Assembly (NCBI GenBank): GCA_030151145.1
Contig: JASLEL010000312.1
Span: forward strand, 1 to 5,155
Direction: 5' to 3'
From: Aquirhabdus sp.
Lineage (GTDB): Bacteria > Pseudomonadota > Gammaproteobacteria > Pseudomonadales > Moraxellaceae
DNA length: 5,155 nucleotides
The position numbers and the translations under genes were made by a program. Below are positions 1 to 4,670 of this stretch, piece after piece. The notes under the pieces were generated by a model. That model made no database searches. It saw nothing but the letters and a program-made list of their open reading frames with translations, and was not told the DNA's origin. Every line of letters begins with the position of its first letter. Positions within the stretch are counted from its first letter, which is position 1.

Positions 1-185
1 TGCGGCTCGACATCAGGCGTCCGCCACAGACCGAGCTTGAGGCCGGGGCTTAAGATAAACAGCGCAAAGGTCTCGGAGACATCCACGGGCTGTTTGTCCA
101 AGATACTGCTGTAGAAGGTGCTGCTTGCGACTGGGTCGGCAACATAGAGGATGACCAGATGGGATTGGGTGGCGAGGTGTGTCAT
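1..185 (-). CDS. VOC (glyoxalase/bleomycin-resistance fold) protein, 5' part only
   Basis: The first 61 codons of a minus-strand gene are present; the rest lies beyond the left edge. The protein begins MTHLATQSHLVILYVADP and continues with a SSTFYSSILD segment and an LKLGLW strand. This matches the first beta-alpha-beta-beta module of the vicinal oxygen chelate superfamily: an opening strand ending in V-x-D, then a helix with the S-x-x-FY-x-x-hL pattern. His9, at the start of the first strand, is where many members carry a metal ligand. The superfamily includes glyoxalases, dioxygenases and antibiotic-binding proteins, so the substrate cannot be inferred from this fragment. I chose the ATG at 185 because GGAG lies 9 bases before it; an in-frame ATG at 200 would add five residues but overlaps that SD. 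It lies 126 bases downstream of the WYL regulator on the same strand, a common pairing, and may be its target or co-transcribed with it. The family call is fairly sure, the function unknown. Confidence 0.85.
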   Translation of the reverse strand, partial: MTHLATQSHLVILYVADPVASSTFYSSILDKQPVDVSETFALFILSPGLKLGLWRTPDVEP

Positions 186-194
186 GACGTTGTA

Positions 195-198
195 CTCC
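195..198 (-). promoter_or_regulatory. Ribosome binding site of the VOC gene
   Basis: GGAG on the minus strand sits 9 bases before the ATG at 185. It overlaps the alternative in-frame ATG at 200-198, which therefore has no good SD of its own. This favours the downstream start. Confidence 0.6.
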
Positions 199-277
199 AT
201 GCAAATGATTGAAAAACCAGATCGATAGGCCGCGATCTCTGGGCGCTATGCTCTGGATAGATGCATGGTAAGGGGTA

Positions 278-300
278 CTACTGTCATTTTATGGCAGTAG
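278..300. promoter_or_regulatory. Inverted repeat between the WYL regulator and VOC genes, possible operator
   Basis: CTACTG at 278-283 is mirrored by CAGTAG at 295-300. The arms extend inward (CAT / ATG) with one imperfect position, giving about ten paired positions around a TTT centre. No T-run follows on either strand, so this is not a convincing intrinsic terminator. It lies 12 bases past the regulator stop and about 90 bases before the VOC start, which would suit an operator for the VOC gene or an mRNA processing hairpin. I saw no convincing promoter beside it. Confidence 0.4.
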
Positions 301-311
301 CGATATGCGGG

Positions 312-1025
312 TTATGCGCGTGTCTCAGGTGGGCTGTAAAGGGTAATGCCTTGGGTCTGCTGCCATTCCCGTAGCAGGGTCTGGCGGGGCTTAGGATAGG
401 GGGTCGCCATGACTTCAAGCTGAGTGATGCGGTCAGTGCGAAAGTGCCGATAGCCCTGCCGTAGTTCACACCACGCCGCGAGTATTCGCGTCTGCTCAAA
501 GAAACCCAAGGCAAAGGGCCAAACGATCCGTGTTGTTGATTGGCCGTCCTGATCCTGATAGTCGAGGGTGATTTTCACCCCTTGTCGGATGGCTTTCCTG
601 ATCTGGGCGAGGTCGATGGTCTCGCTCTGATGACTTTTGCCCGGACCAATGAGCAGGGTGGTCGAGTCCACGAGATGCTTAAGCTCAGGTGGGATCACGG
701 CATTGATCTTGGTCAGGGCGTCTTGGGCCGCATAGATCAGCTCCTGATCCTGACTGTGGCGCATGACCCAACGCGTGCCGAGGACCAGCGCTTCGATCTC
801 ATCACTGCTAAACATGAGCGGTGGCAGCATAAACCCCGCGCGCAGCACGTAGCCTAAGCCTGCCTCACCGTCGATGGGTGCACCCTGTGCCTGTAGCGTG
901 GCGATGTCGCGATAGAGTGTGCGCAGACTGATGCCCAGCTCTGCGGCCAATGCCTGCCCGGTCACCGGAAAGCGATGACGGCGCAGGATCTGGATGAGGT
1001 CGAGCAGACGCTGGGCGCGAGACAT
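312..1025 (-). CDS. YafY-type HTH-WYL transcriptional regulator
   Basis: This 237-residue cytoplasmic DNA-binding protein has the usual length for YafY-like regulators. Residues 1-60 form the DeoR-like winged helix: MSRAQRLLDLIQILRRHR leads in, and the recognition part is ELGISLRTLYRDIATL, followed by a GLGY wing. Residues about 137-205 form the WYL domain, with VWPFALGFF, then LAAWCELR and HFRTDRI. In place of the W-Y-L tripeptide I read R-I-L, but the AWCELR and FR-x-DRI signature of this subfamily is intact. WYL domains are thought to bind a small ligand or nucleic acid and control the attached HTH. The ATG at 1025 has no clear SD, but it matches the family start MSRxxRLLxL. The gene precedes the VOC gene on the same strand and is divergent from the acyltransferase, so it probably controls the VOC gene and itself. 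The inducer is unknown. Confidence 0.93.
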   Translation of the reverse strand: MSRAQRLLDLIQILRRHRFPVTGQALAAELGISLRTLYRDIATLQAQGAPIDGEAGLGYVLRAGFMLPPLMFSSDEIEALVLGTRWVMRHSQDQELIYAAQDALTKINAVIPPELKHLVDSTTLLIGPGKSHQSETIDLAQIRKAIRQGVKITLDYQDQDGQSTTRIVWPFALGFFEQTRILAAWCELRQGYRHFRTDRITQLEVMATPYPKPRQTLLREWQQTQGITLYSPPETRA

Positions 1026-1054
1026 AAGGACAGGCCGGGGATTGTTGAAGCTAT

Positions 1055-1065
1055 GGCATCATGCC
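1055..1065. promoter_or_regulatory. Palindrome over the -10 of the WYL regulator, possible autoregulatory operator
   Basis: GGCATcATGCC is a perfect 5-1-5 palindrome that covers the proposed -10 hexamer of the regulator promoter. A repressor bound here would block RNA polymerase, so autoregulation is a reasonable guess. Five-base arms can occur by chance, and the same sequence is not repeated near the VOC gene. Confidence 0.3.
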
Positions 1066-1086
1066 TTGCTGCACAGGGTGATGCAA
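1058..1086 (-). promoter_or_regulatory. Candidate sigma70 promoter of the WYL regulator
   Basis: On the minus strand, TTGCAT (1086-1081) and CATGAT (1063-1058) are separated by exactly 17 bases, about 33 bases before the regulator start codon. Each hexamer fits the consensus at four or more positions. Transcription would begin near 1051. Confidence 0.5.
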
Positions 1087-1142
1087 GGGGGCTGTTTTTG
1101 CATGAAATGGCTTAGCATGTAAACATCAAAAATCGTAAATTG

Positions 1143-1171
1143 TTGACCTTTTGTTTCATTTTAAAAATCAT
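1143..1171 (+). promoter_or_regulatory. Candidate promoter of the acyltransferase gene
   Basis: TTGACC (1143-1148) matches the -35 consensus at five of six positions, and AATCAT (1166-1171) matches the -10 at four of six, with a 17-base spacer in an AT-rich tract. The leader would be about 80 nt and contains a small hairpin at 1207-1224 (AGGGCG / CGCCTT, with one G-U pair) that has no T-run. The divergent regulator promoter lies about 55 bases to the left, so the two could influence each other. Confidence 0.45.
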
Positions 1172-1259
1172 TGCGGCAAAGATGCTATCAATGCGCGCAG
1201 GCAGTTAGGGCGCTAAGACGCCTTATTCAAAAGTACGCGTCTGGATTAGGAATACGAAG

Positions 1260-2441
1260 ATGTCTGAAGGGATTGCGATCCGTGTGCCTCGTAATGCACG
1301 GATTGATTGTCTGCGCGGTATTGCGATTAGTGCGGTACTGGTCCTGCACTATGCCTTGGCTTATAAAGTACAGCAGAGTCCATTCATAGAGTGGTTTTCG
1401 CTCACTACCCTGCGCCATGTGTTTTTGAATGGCAACTATGGCGTCACGATGTTTTTTGTCATCTCGGGCTATCTCATCACCCAGATGTCGCTGCGCCGCT
1501 TTGGTGCCTTAAGTCAGGTGGATATTCGGCAGTTCTATCTCTATCGCTTTGCCCGCATCATGCCGAGCCTTGTGCTTGCGCTGCTGGTCATCGTGGCGTT
1601 GGGCTGTCTGGGCTTGCCGCATTTCACCAATACCGATGGCGGCCATCATTTGCCGTCGTCATATTTCGCCATAGCCGTGCTGTCGGTGCTGACCTTCTGG
1701 CACAACGTGCTGATGCAGATCGAGGGCTGGTTTAATTATTGCCTCAATATCTACTGGTCGCTGTCGGTGGAGGAGGTGTTTTATCTGGCCTTTCCGCTTT
1801 TGGCGGTGGGTTTGCGTCGTCGCGGCTGGCTGGTTGCCGTGGCGGCCTTGCTGGTGGTATTCGGACCGGTCTATCGGGCGATCCATCTCTATCACGGTGT
1901 GCATCCAGATGAGGAGCTGTATTGGGAGTGCGGCTATTTTGCCTGCTTTGATGCCATTGCATTGGGCTGTCTGACGGCGCTCTTGGCTCAGGCACGCCCT
2001 ATGCGGTCGGGTCAGCATGTGCTGCGGGTCGTGGCTGGCGCTGGACTGGTCGTGGTTTATTTTAGCGGGATATCAGGGCATGAGGTCTTTGGATTTACGC
2101 TGGTCGCCCTGATGACGGCACTGATCCTTTGGGCATCCGCGCAGGATACGCAGCCTGGGCTGATGACAGGCCGTATGACGGCGGGTTTGCGCTGGCTCGG
2201 TCGCCACAGCTATGAGCTGTATCTGTTTCATATCATTGTCTTGGCCTTGATGCGCAACGTCATTGAGCGTGGTCATCTGCCGCAGGCGATGTGGCTACCG
2301 TGGCTTGGCGTGTTTGTGGCACTGTCGGTGGCGTTGGCGTTTCTGGTCGCACGATGGGTGTCAGAACCAGCCAACCGTTATCTGCGTCAGGGTAGCAAAA
2401 ACCGTCCGGTGGAGCAGGTGGGCAGTGTGATGGAGTCGTGA
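1260..2441 (+). CDS. Membrane O-acyltransferase, Acyltransferase_3 (OafA/YrhL) family
   Basis: This is a 393-residue multi-pass inner-membrane protein of normal length for acyltransferases that move acetyl or similar groups onto sugars of LPS, capsule, exopolysaccharide or glycan carriers. The conserved series is in order: IDCLRGIAI (15-23) leading to VLVLHY with the likely catalytic His30; GNYGVTMFFVISGYLI (58-73); QFYLYRFARIMPS (91-103); YWSLSVEEVFYLAFP (165-179); FDAIALGCLTALL (230-242); WLGRHSYELYLFH (312-324); and VSEPANRYL (367-375). Hydrophobic helices fill the rest. There is no C-terminal SGNH domain, so it is the single-domain form. The ATG at 1260 is preceded by AGGA with 8 bases of spacing. 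No other glycan genes are visible, so the acceptor cannot be predicted. The gene converges on a small membrane-protein gene without an obvious terminator between them. Confidence 0.95.
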   Translation: MSEGIAIRVPRNARIDCLRGIAISAVLVLHYALAYKVQQSPFIEWFSLTTLRHVFLNGNYGVTMFFVISGYLITQMSLRRFGALSQVDIRQFYLYRFARIMPSLVLALLVIVALGCLGLPHFTNTDGGHHLPSSYFAIAVLSVLTFWHNVLMQIEGWFNYCLNIYWSLSVEEVFYLAFPLLAVGLRRRGWLVAVAALLVVFGPVYRAIHLYHGVHPDEELYWECGYFACFDAIALGCLTALLAQARPMRSGQHVLRVVAGAGLVVVYFSGISGHEVFGFTLVALMTALILWASAQDTQPGLMTGRMTAGLRWLGRHSYELYLFHIIVLALMRNVIERGHLPQAMWLPWLGVFVALSVALAFLVARWVSEPANRYLRQGSKNRPVEQVGSVMES

Positions 2442-2453
2442 TCTCCTGCGTCA

Positions 2454-2675
2454 TCAGGCCATCAGTGTTTTATGCGTTGCAGGCTTGGCTTTGGCATCTT
2501 TGGGTGTGGTGGTGGGAGAGTGCTGGACCAGACTGCCCAATACGACCATGCAGATCAGGATCAGACAGAGGATCAGACCTGTACACAGAAATGGTTCGTC
2601 ATCGGTGCTATGGATCAGCGGTGCATTCTTTAAAGGTGGACTGTCCCTTTGCTGCTCGTGGTGCGGATCACCCAT
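2454..2675 (-). CDS. Small single-pass membrane protein of unknown function
   Basis: A 73-residue minus-strand reading frame that I think is real, though I recognise no family. Residues 1-28 are hydrophilic and acidic toward the end (STDDEP). Residues 29-50 form one strongly hydrophobic segment (FLCTGLILCLILICMVVLGS), and the C-terminal tail is Lys-rich with several Thr and Pro. By the positive-inside rule the C terminus would be cytoplasmic. Codon use in this strand is gene-like, with many CTG, ATC and GCC codons, whereas the overlapping plus-strand frame (2438-2854) gives an implausible Trp-, Arg- and Cys-rich product. The SD is weak (GAG 9 bases before the ATG). The gene converges on the acyltransferase with 12 bases between stops. 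It could be a regulator or subunit of a membrane complex, but nothing in the context tells which. Confidence 0.55.
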   Translation of the reverse strand: MGDPHHEQQRDSPPLKNAPLIHSTDDEPFLCTGLILCLILICMVVLGSLVQHSPTTTPKDAKAKPATHKTLMA

Positions 2676-3009
2676 ATGATGAGACTCGTTGTAAAAGACA
2701 TGCCATCGGAAAGGGGGACGCGCTACGCAACGACGTACACACAGGCAACGGCGTCAAAGGTGGCAGCGCATTGTCGCAGCTAGCCACACCCCATCGGGGA
2801 GGTTGGTTCATCTGGGAGCATTTCCTTGGGCGGTATATGGAGGATTGTCCTTGAATCCTGACAGCCCTGTCTAATGATGGCCTGTAGCGGCTTGGTGCGC
2901 AGATCGTGTCGTCCAGTACAGGATTTGTATGCGGAAAGAGCCAGCAGCTTGCCGTAACCGGTGAGTATCCGTCTCAAAACCCAGCAATAAGCCGGCGGTG
3001 GCAGGCACA
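2676..3009. other. Gene-free stretch with small inverted repeats
   Basis: I find no convincing gene in these 334 bases. The frames that cross it lack SDs and have atypical composition. Small dyads are present: AGGATT / AATCCT at 2841-2859 with a 7-base loop, followed directly by the palindrome GACAGccCTGTC at 2860-2871. Neither is followed by a T-run. The promoter of the small membrane-protein gene should lie near 2690-2730 on the minus strand, but I saw no good hexamer pair. A decayed gene or the extended 3' side of the neighbouring RNA are both possible. Confidence 0.4.
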
Positions 3010-3037
3010 AAATAAAAAGCCCCATTATGGTGGGGCT
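3010..3037 (-). terminator. Intrinsic terminator (minus strand) of the first candidate small RNA
   Basis: AGCCCCA and TGGGGCT form a perfect 7-bp, GC-rich stem with a 6-base loop (3018-3037). On the minus strand it is followed by TTTTTATTTT. The plus strand has no T-run after the hairpin, so the terminator works for minus-strand transcription. No protein gene ends nearby on that strand, which is why an RNA gene is suspected. Confidence 0.8.
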
Positions 3038-3111
3038 GCTCATTCGAGCAAATCGGCAGTCATGGAGCTGACTGCGGATTGCATTACACCATGGATAGAT
3101 GAAAGTTAGAT
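3010..3111 (-). ncRNA. Candidate small RNA with three consecutive hairpins
   Basis: Read on the minus strand, the segment holds three hairpins in a row: GCAGTCA / TGACTGC (7 bp, 6-base loop, 3075-3056), TGCTC / GAGCA (5 bp, 4-base loop, 3050-3037), and the 7-bp terminator stem at 3037-3018 followed by a U-rich tail. The second and third stems share base 3037, so they abut or compete. A promoter-like pair lies just upstream, giving a transcript of about 100 nt. The only short reading frame inside (14 codons from about 3083) has no SD and ends within the second hairpin. I do not recognise it as 6S, 4.5S, tmRNA or RNase P RNA. It may be a trans-acting regulatory RNA; the target is unknown. It is divergent from the 128-residue protein gene at 3297. 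Confidence 0.5.
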
Positions 3112-3116
3112 GACAG

Positions 3117-3144
3117 ATTGTGTCGGAATAAGCTTACCTGTCTA
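3117..3144 (-). promoter_or_regulatory. Candidate promoter of the first small RNA
   Basis: On the minus strand, TAGACA (3144-3139) matches the -35 consensus at five of six positions and CACAAT (3122-3117) the -10 at four of six, with a 16-base spacer. Transcription would begin near 3111. The -10 is only moderate, so the exact start is uncertain. Confidence 0.4.
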
Positions 3145-3296
3145 TTGGTCTTCGGTGTACAGGCAGCCCTCACGATAAAAGGAATACGGAGTACAATAAA
3201 TACCCGACTGCACGCGATGTGATTCAGGCATCTGCGCGCTGCAAGATATTCCTCGGCTGTTTCTGGCAAGGATTGCCCTCTGCATGGAGATGATAA

Positions 3297-3683
3297 ATGC
3301 TGGAACTCGAAATGAACTATGAACCGGGCCATCATTGTCAGGCGATGGTGATCAGCCTGTCAGGCGGTCTGGATGTCGTGCTCATCGATGTGGTCGATGA
3401 TGATTTTGAGCCATCGCTGTTTCATGTGGAAAAATGGATCAAGCAGGCCTGTGAAGAGCTACTCAACGATGAGCTGCATGGGCTAAATCCCAAGATCTGC
3501 TCATGGTACATCGCAGATCTGACCCGCGAGCATTACGGCATCTGCGGCTTTGCGATTGATGTTGAGGAGCATCTGGGCAGTCGCACGGTGCATTTCCGCC
3601 GCTGGCGCGAATGTCCGCCAGATCGGGCGCATGAGTTGTTTGATCACCTGCAAATGATGCAGGAGCGGCGTGTGCTGGCCTGA
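3297..3683 (+). CDS. Hypothetical soluble protein, 128 residues, unknown family
   Basis: I do not recognise this protein. It has no signal peptide or membrane segment. The N-terminal half alternates hydrophobic stretches with acidic runs (VVLIDVVDDDFEPS, residues 27-40), followed by a probable amphipathic helix (HVEKWIKQACEELLNDEL, 43-60). The middle has conserved-looking aromatics (CSWYIADL, 68-75) and the pattern GICGFAIDVEEH (81-92). The C-terminal part is basic (VHFRRWRECPPDRAHELF, 98-115) and ends in a helix. Four Cys residues are spread out and do not form a zinc pair motif. The ATG at 3297 is supported by GGAG 7 bases upstream. The gene is monocistronic: a possible small RNA diverges on the left and a strong terminator follows 35 bases after the stop. 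It is convincing as a gene; its role is open. Confidence 0.85.
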   Translation: MLELEMNYEPGHHCQAMVISLSGGLDVVLIDVVDDDFEPSLFHVEKWIKQACEELLNDELHGLNPKICSWYIADLTREHYGICGFAIDVEEHLGSRTVHFRRWRECPPDRAHELFDHLQMMQERRVLA

Positions 3684-3717
3684 TCTGTTGTGCTTGTGAT
3701 CTGCATTTGAGATATAG

Positions 3718-3740
3718 ACCCTGCTGAAGCAGGGTTTTTT
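3718..3740 (+). terminator. Intrinsic terminator of the 128-residue protein gene
   Basis: ACCCTGC and GCAGGGT form a 7-bp stem around the tetraloop TGAA, followed by a run of six Ts ending at 3740. It lies 35 bases past the stop at 3683. On the minus strand the hairpin is followed by GTCTATAT, a poor T-run, so it may terminate the converging repressor transcript only weakly. Confidence 0.88.
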
Positions 3741-3751
3741 ATGCGTCTACG

Positions 3752-4480
3752 TTAGCCTGCCCGGTAGAACTGGCGTCCGATCAGCACGAAGGCGTCTTGG
3801 TTATCCGCTGTGACGTATTTGTCTGGATAGCTGCTGTTGTGGGCATGTAGGCGTAGTTTGCCGCCGCCTTCCTTGAATATCTGCTTCACCATCGCCTGAT
3901 CGTCAAAGTAAAACGCATAGATCCCGCCATCACGGATCGTTTGATCGGATAGGTCTATACCATAGAGATCGCCGCTATTGAGATAAGGCGACATGCTGTC
4001 ATTGTCGGCATAAGCCAGCATGGCACTGGCTGGATCAACCCGATGCCGGGTGAAGATGTCCGCAGCCAGCGGCAGTGCCTGAGCGGGGAGATGGCGAAAG
4101 CGTTGTGCAGGGGGAAGCGCTGTATCCAGTGACATCAGCCTGCTGATGTCATACACCTCAAGCCATATACGGCCATCTAGAGGAGGCGAGGTGGTGTCGG
4201 TGATTTGAGGCGGTGTCGTCGCTAAGGAGATTGTTGGCGATGGTGCTTCACCATGATCCAGATAGGCTGGCGTCGTGCCTAAAGCCTCGGCCAGCAGCGT
4301 GAGTTTGCCATCGCGTGGTTTTGCCTGACCGAGCGTATAGCGGCGCGCCATCTCGTAGGTCACCTCAAGCGTATTCTTGAGTGCGGTCACGCTGGGGATG
4401 GCGGAACCATCCGCGGCCATCAGTGTGGTTAGGCGCTGGGCGAAATCCGCATAGCGGACCACTAGTACATTTGCCGTCAT
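3752..4480 (-). CDS. Phage-type transcriptional repressor, HTH (XRE) plus S24 LexA-like peptidase domain
   Basis: This is a 242-residue DNA-binding repressor of usual length for CI/C2-like proteins. Residues about 11-75 form the helix-turn-helix: VTALKNTLEVTYEMARRYTLG, where EMARRY is the probable recognition helix, then AKPRDGKLTLLAEALG. A Pro/Thr-rich linker (78-101) follows. The S24 fold covers 104-242, with the nucleophile Ser162 in DNDSMSPYLNSGD and the general base Lys199 in AMVKQIF, followed by LRLHAHN. Family members often carry an Ala-Gly or Cys-Gly cleavage site after the VYD strand; here VYDISRLMSLDTA has none, so RecA-induced self-cleavage is doubtful. A TGA just upstream in frame makes ATG 4480 the farthest start, though without a clear SD. 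No cro, antirepressor, integrase or structural phage genes lie nearby, so it is a prophage remnant or a domesticated regulator. It converges on the 128-residue protein gene. Confidence 0.92.
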   Translation of the reverse strand: MTANVLVVRYADFAQRLTTLMAADGSAIPSVTALKNTLEVTYEMARRYTLGQAKPRDGKLTLLAEALGTTPAYLDHGEAPSPTISLATTPPQITDTTSPPLDGRIWLEVYDISRLMSLDTALPPAQRFRHLPAQALPLAADIFTRHRVDPASAMLAYADNDSMSPYLNSGDLYGIDLSDQTIRDGGIYAFYFDDQAMVKQIFKEGGGKLRLHAHNSSYPDKYVTADNQDAFVLIGRQFYRAG

Positions 4481-4513
4481 GGGTCAGATGATGTGCGACT
4501 TTAAGTAGAACAG

Positions 4514-4543
4514 ATCATACGGGCAGGGCGCGCTGCAGGTAAA
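4514..4543 (-). promoter_or_regulatory. Candidate promoter of the S24 repressor gene
   Basis: On the minus strand, TATGAT (4519-4514) is a near-consensus -10. The -35 is TTTACC (4543-4538, 18-base spacer) or TTACCT (4542-4537, 17-base spacer). Transcription would start near 4507, leaving a leader of about 26 nt. The GTATGATC block and the CTGCCC just before it also occur in the small RNA promoter at 4671-4699. Confidence 0.5.
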
Positions 4544-4547
4544 GCGC
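4530..4547. promoter_or_regulatory. Inverted repeat over the repressor -35, possible autoregulatory operator
   Basis: GCGCT (4530-4534) and AGCGC (4543-4547) are mirrored across 8 bases and span the -35 of the repressor promoter. Phage-type repressors usually bind such dyads and repress themselves. Arms of five bases are short, and I saw no second copy in the window. Confidence 0.35.
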
Positions 4548-4585
4548 TGGCGACGGGGAAACGGATCAAAATGGAAATTTCAGAC

Positions 4586-4614
4586 AAAAAAATGCCCACA
4601 TGGGGTGTGGGCAT
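4586..4614 (-). terminator. Intrinsic terminator (minus strand) of the second candidate small RNA
   Basis: ATGCCCACA and TGTGGGCAT form a perfect 9-bp stem with a 5-base loop (4592-4614). On the minus strand it runs into seven Ts (4592-4586). It ends about 43 bases before the -35 of the repressor promoter, so it separates the small RNA from the repressor gene. Confidence 0.85.
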
Positions 4615-4663
4615 AAAACACGAATCCAGGTTGACATCACGTCTCACCATGGAGTGCAAGGCA
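4586..4663 (-). ncRNA. Candidate small RNA of about 78 nt upstream of the S24 repressor
   Basis: A near-consensus promoter at 4671-4699 and a strong terminator at 4586-4614 on the same strand enclose only about 78 transcribed bases. The 5' part is short and largely unstructured, contains GCACTCC (which could pair with an SD) and is followed by the terminator hairpin and a U7 tail, the layout of Hfq-dependent regulatory RNAs. A ten-codon frame (MLCLALHGET) begins at 4669, upstream of the expected start of transcription, so it would probably lack its start codon. A longer frame from about 4651 runs through the terminator and is not credible. I do not recognise the RNA. Its place beside a phage-type repressor suggests either a prophage-derived antisense RNA or an independent gene under the same regulator. 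Confidence 0.6.
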
Positions 4664-4670
4664 AAGCATG

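Noticed and set aside
13..204. Minus-strand 63-codon frame overlapping the VOC gene.
   Set aside because: Out of frame with the VOC-like translation, which has a family motif and an SD; this frame gives a His-, Arg- and Gln-rich product.
540..857. Plus-strand 105-codon frame inside the WYL regulator.
   Set aside because: It is wholly antisense to a clear regulator gene with intact domains; the frame is a shadow of its codon use.
1659..2018. Minus-strand 119-codon frame inside the acyltransferase.
   Set aside because: Gln-, His- and Arg-rich translation typical of the antisense of a membrane protein gene.
2438..2854. Plus-strand 138-codon frame starting with GTG and overlapping the acyltransferase stop, which resembled translational coupling.
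   Set aside because: The product is rich in Trp, Arg, Cys and His without domain-like order, and the opposite strand carries a more credible membrane protein over the first half.
2780..3043. Minus-strand 87-codon frame.
   Set aside because: Its ATG lies next to the intrinsic terminator and its first codons are the terminator hairpin itself; no SD, and the composition is not gene-like.
3084..3335. Minus-strand 83-codon frame opposite the start of the 128-residue protein gene.
   Set aside because: It overlaps a well-supported start with SD on the other strand, lacks its own SD and has no recognisable features.
4631..4636. Plus-strand TTGACA, a perfect -35 hexamer.
   Set aside because: No acceptable -10 lies 15-19 bases downstream, and it falls within the minus-strand small RNA.
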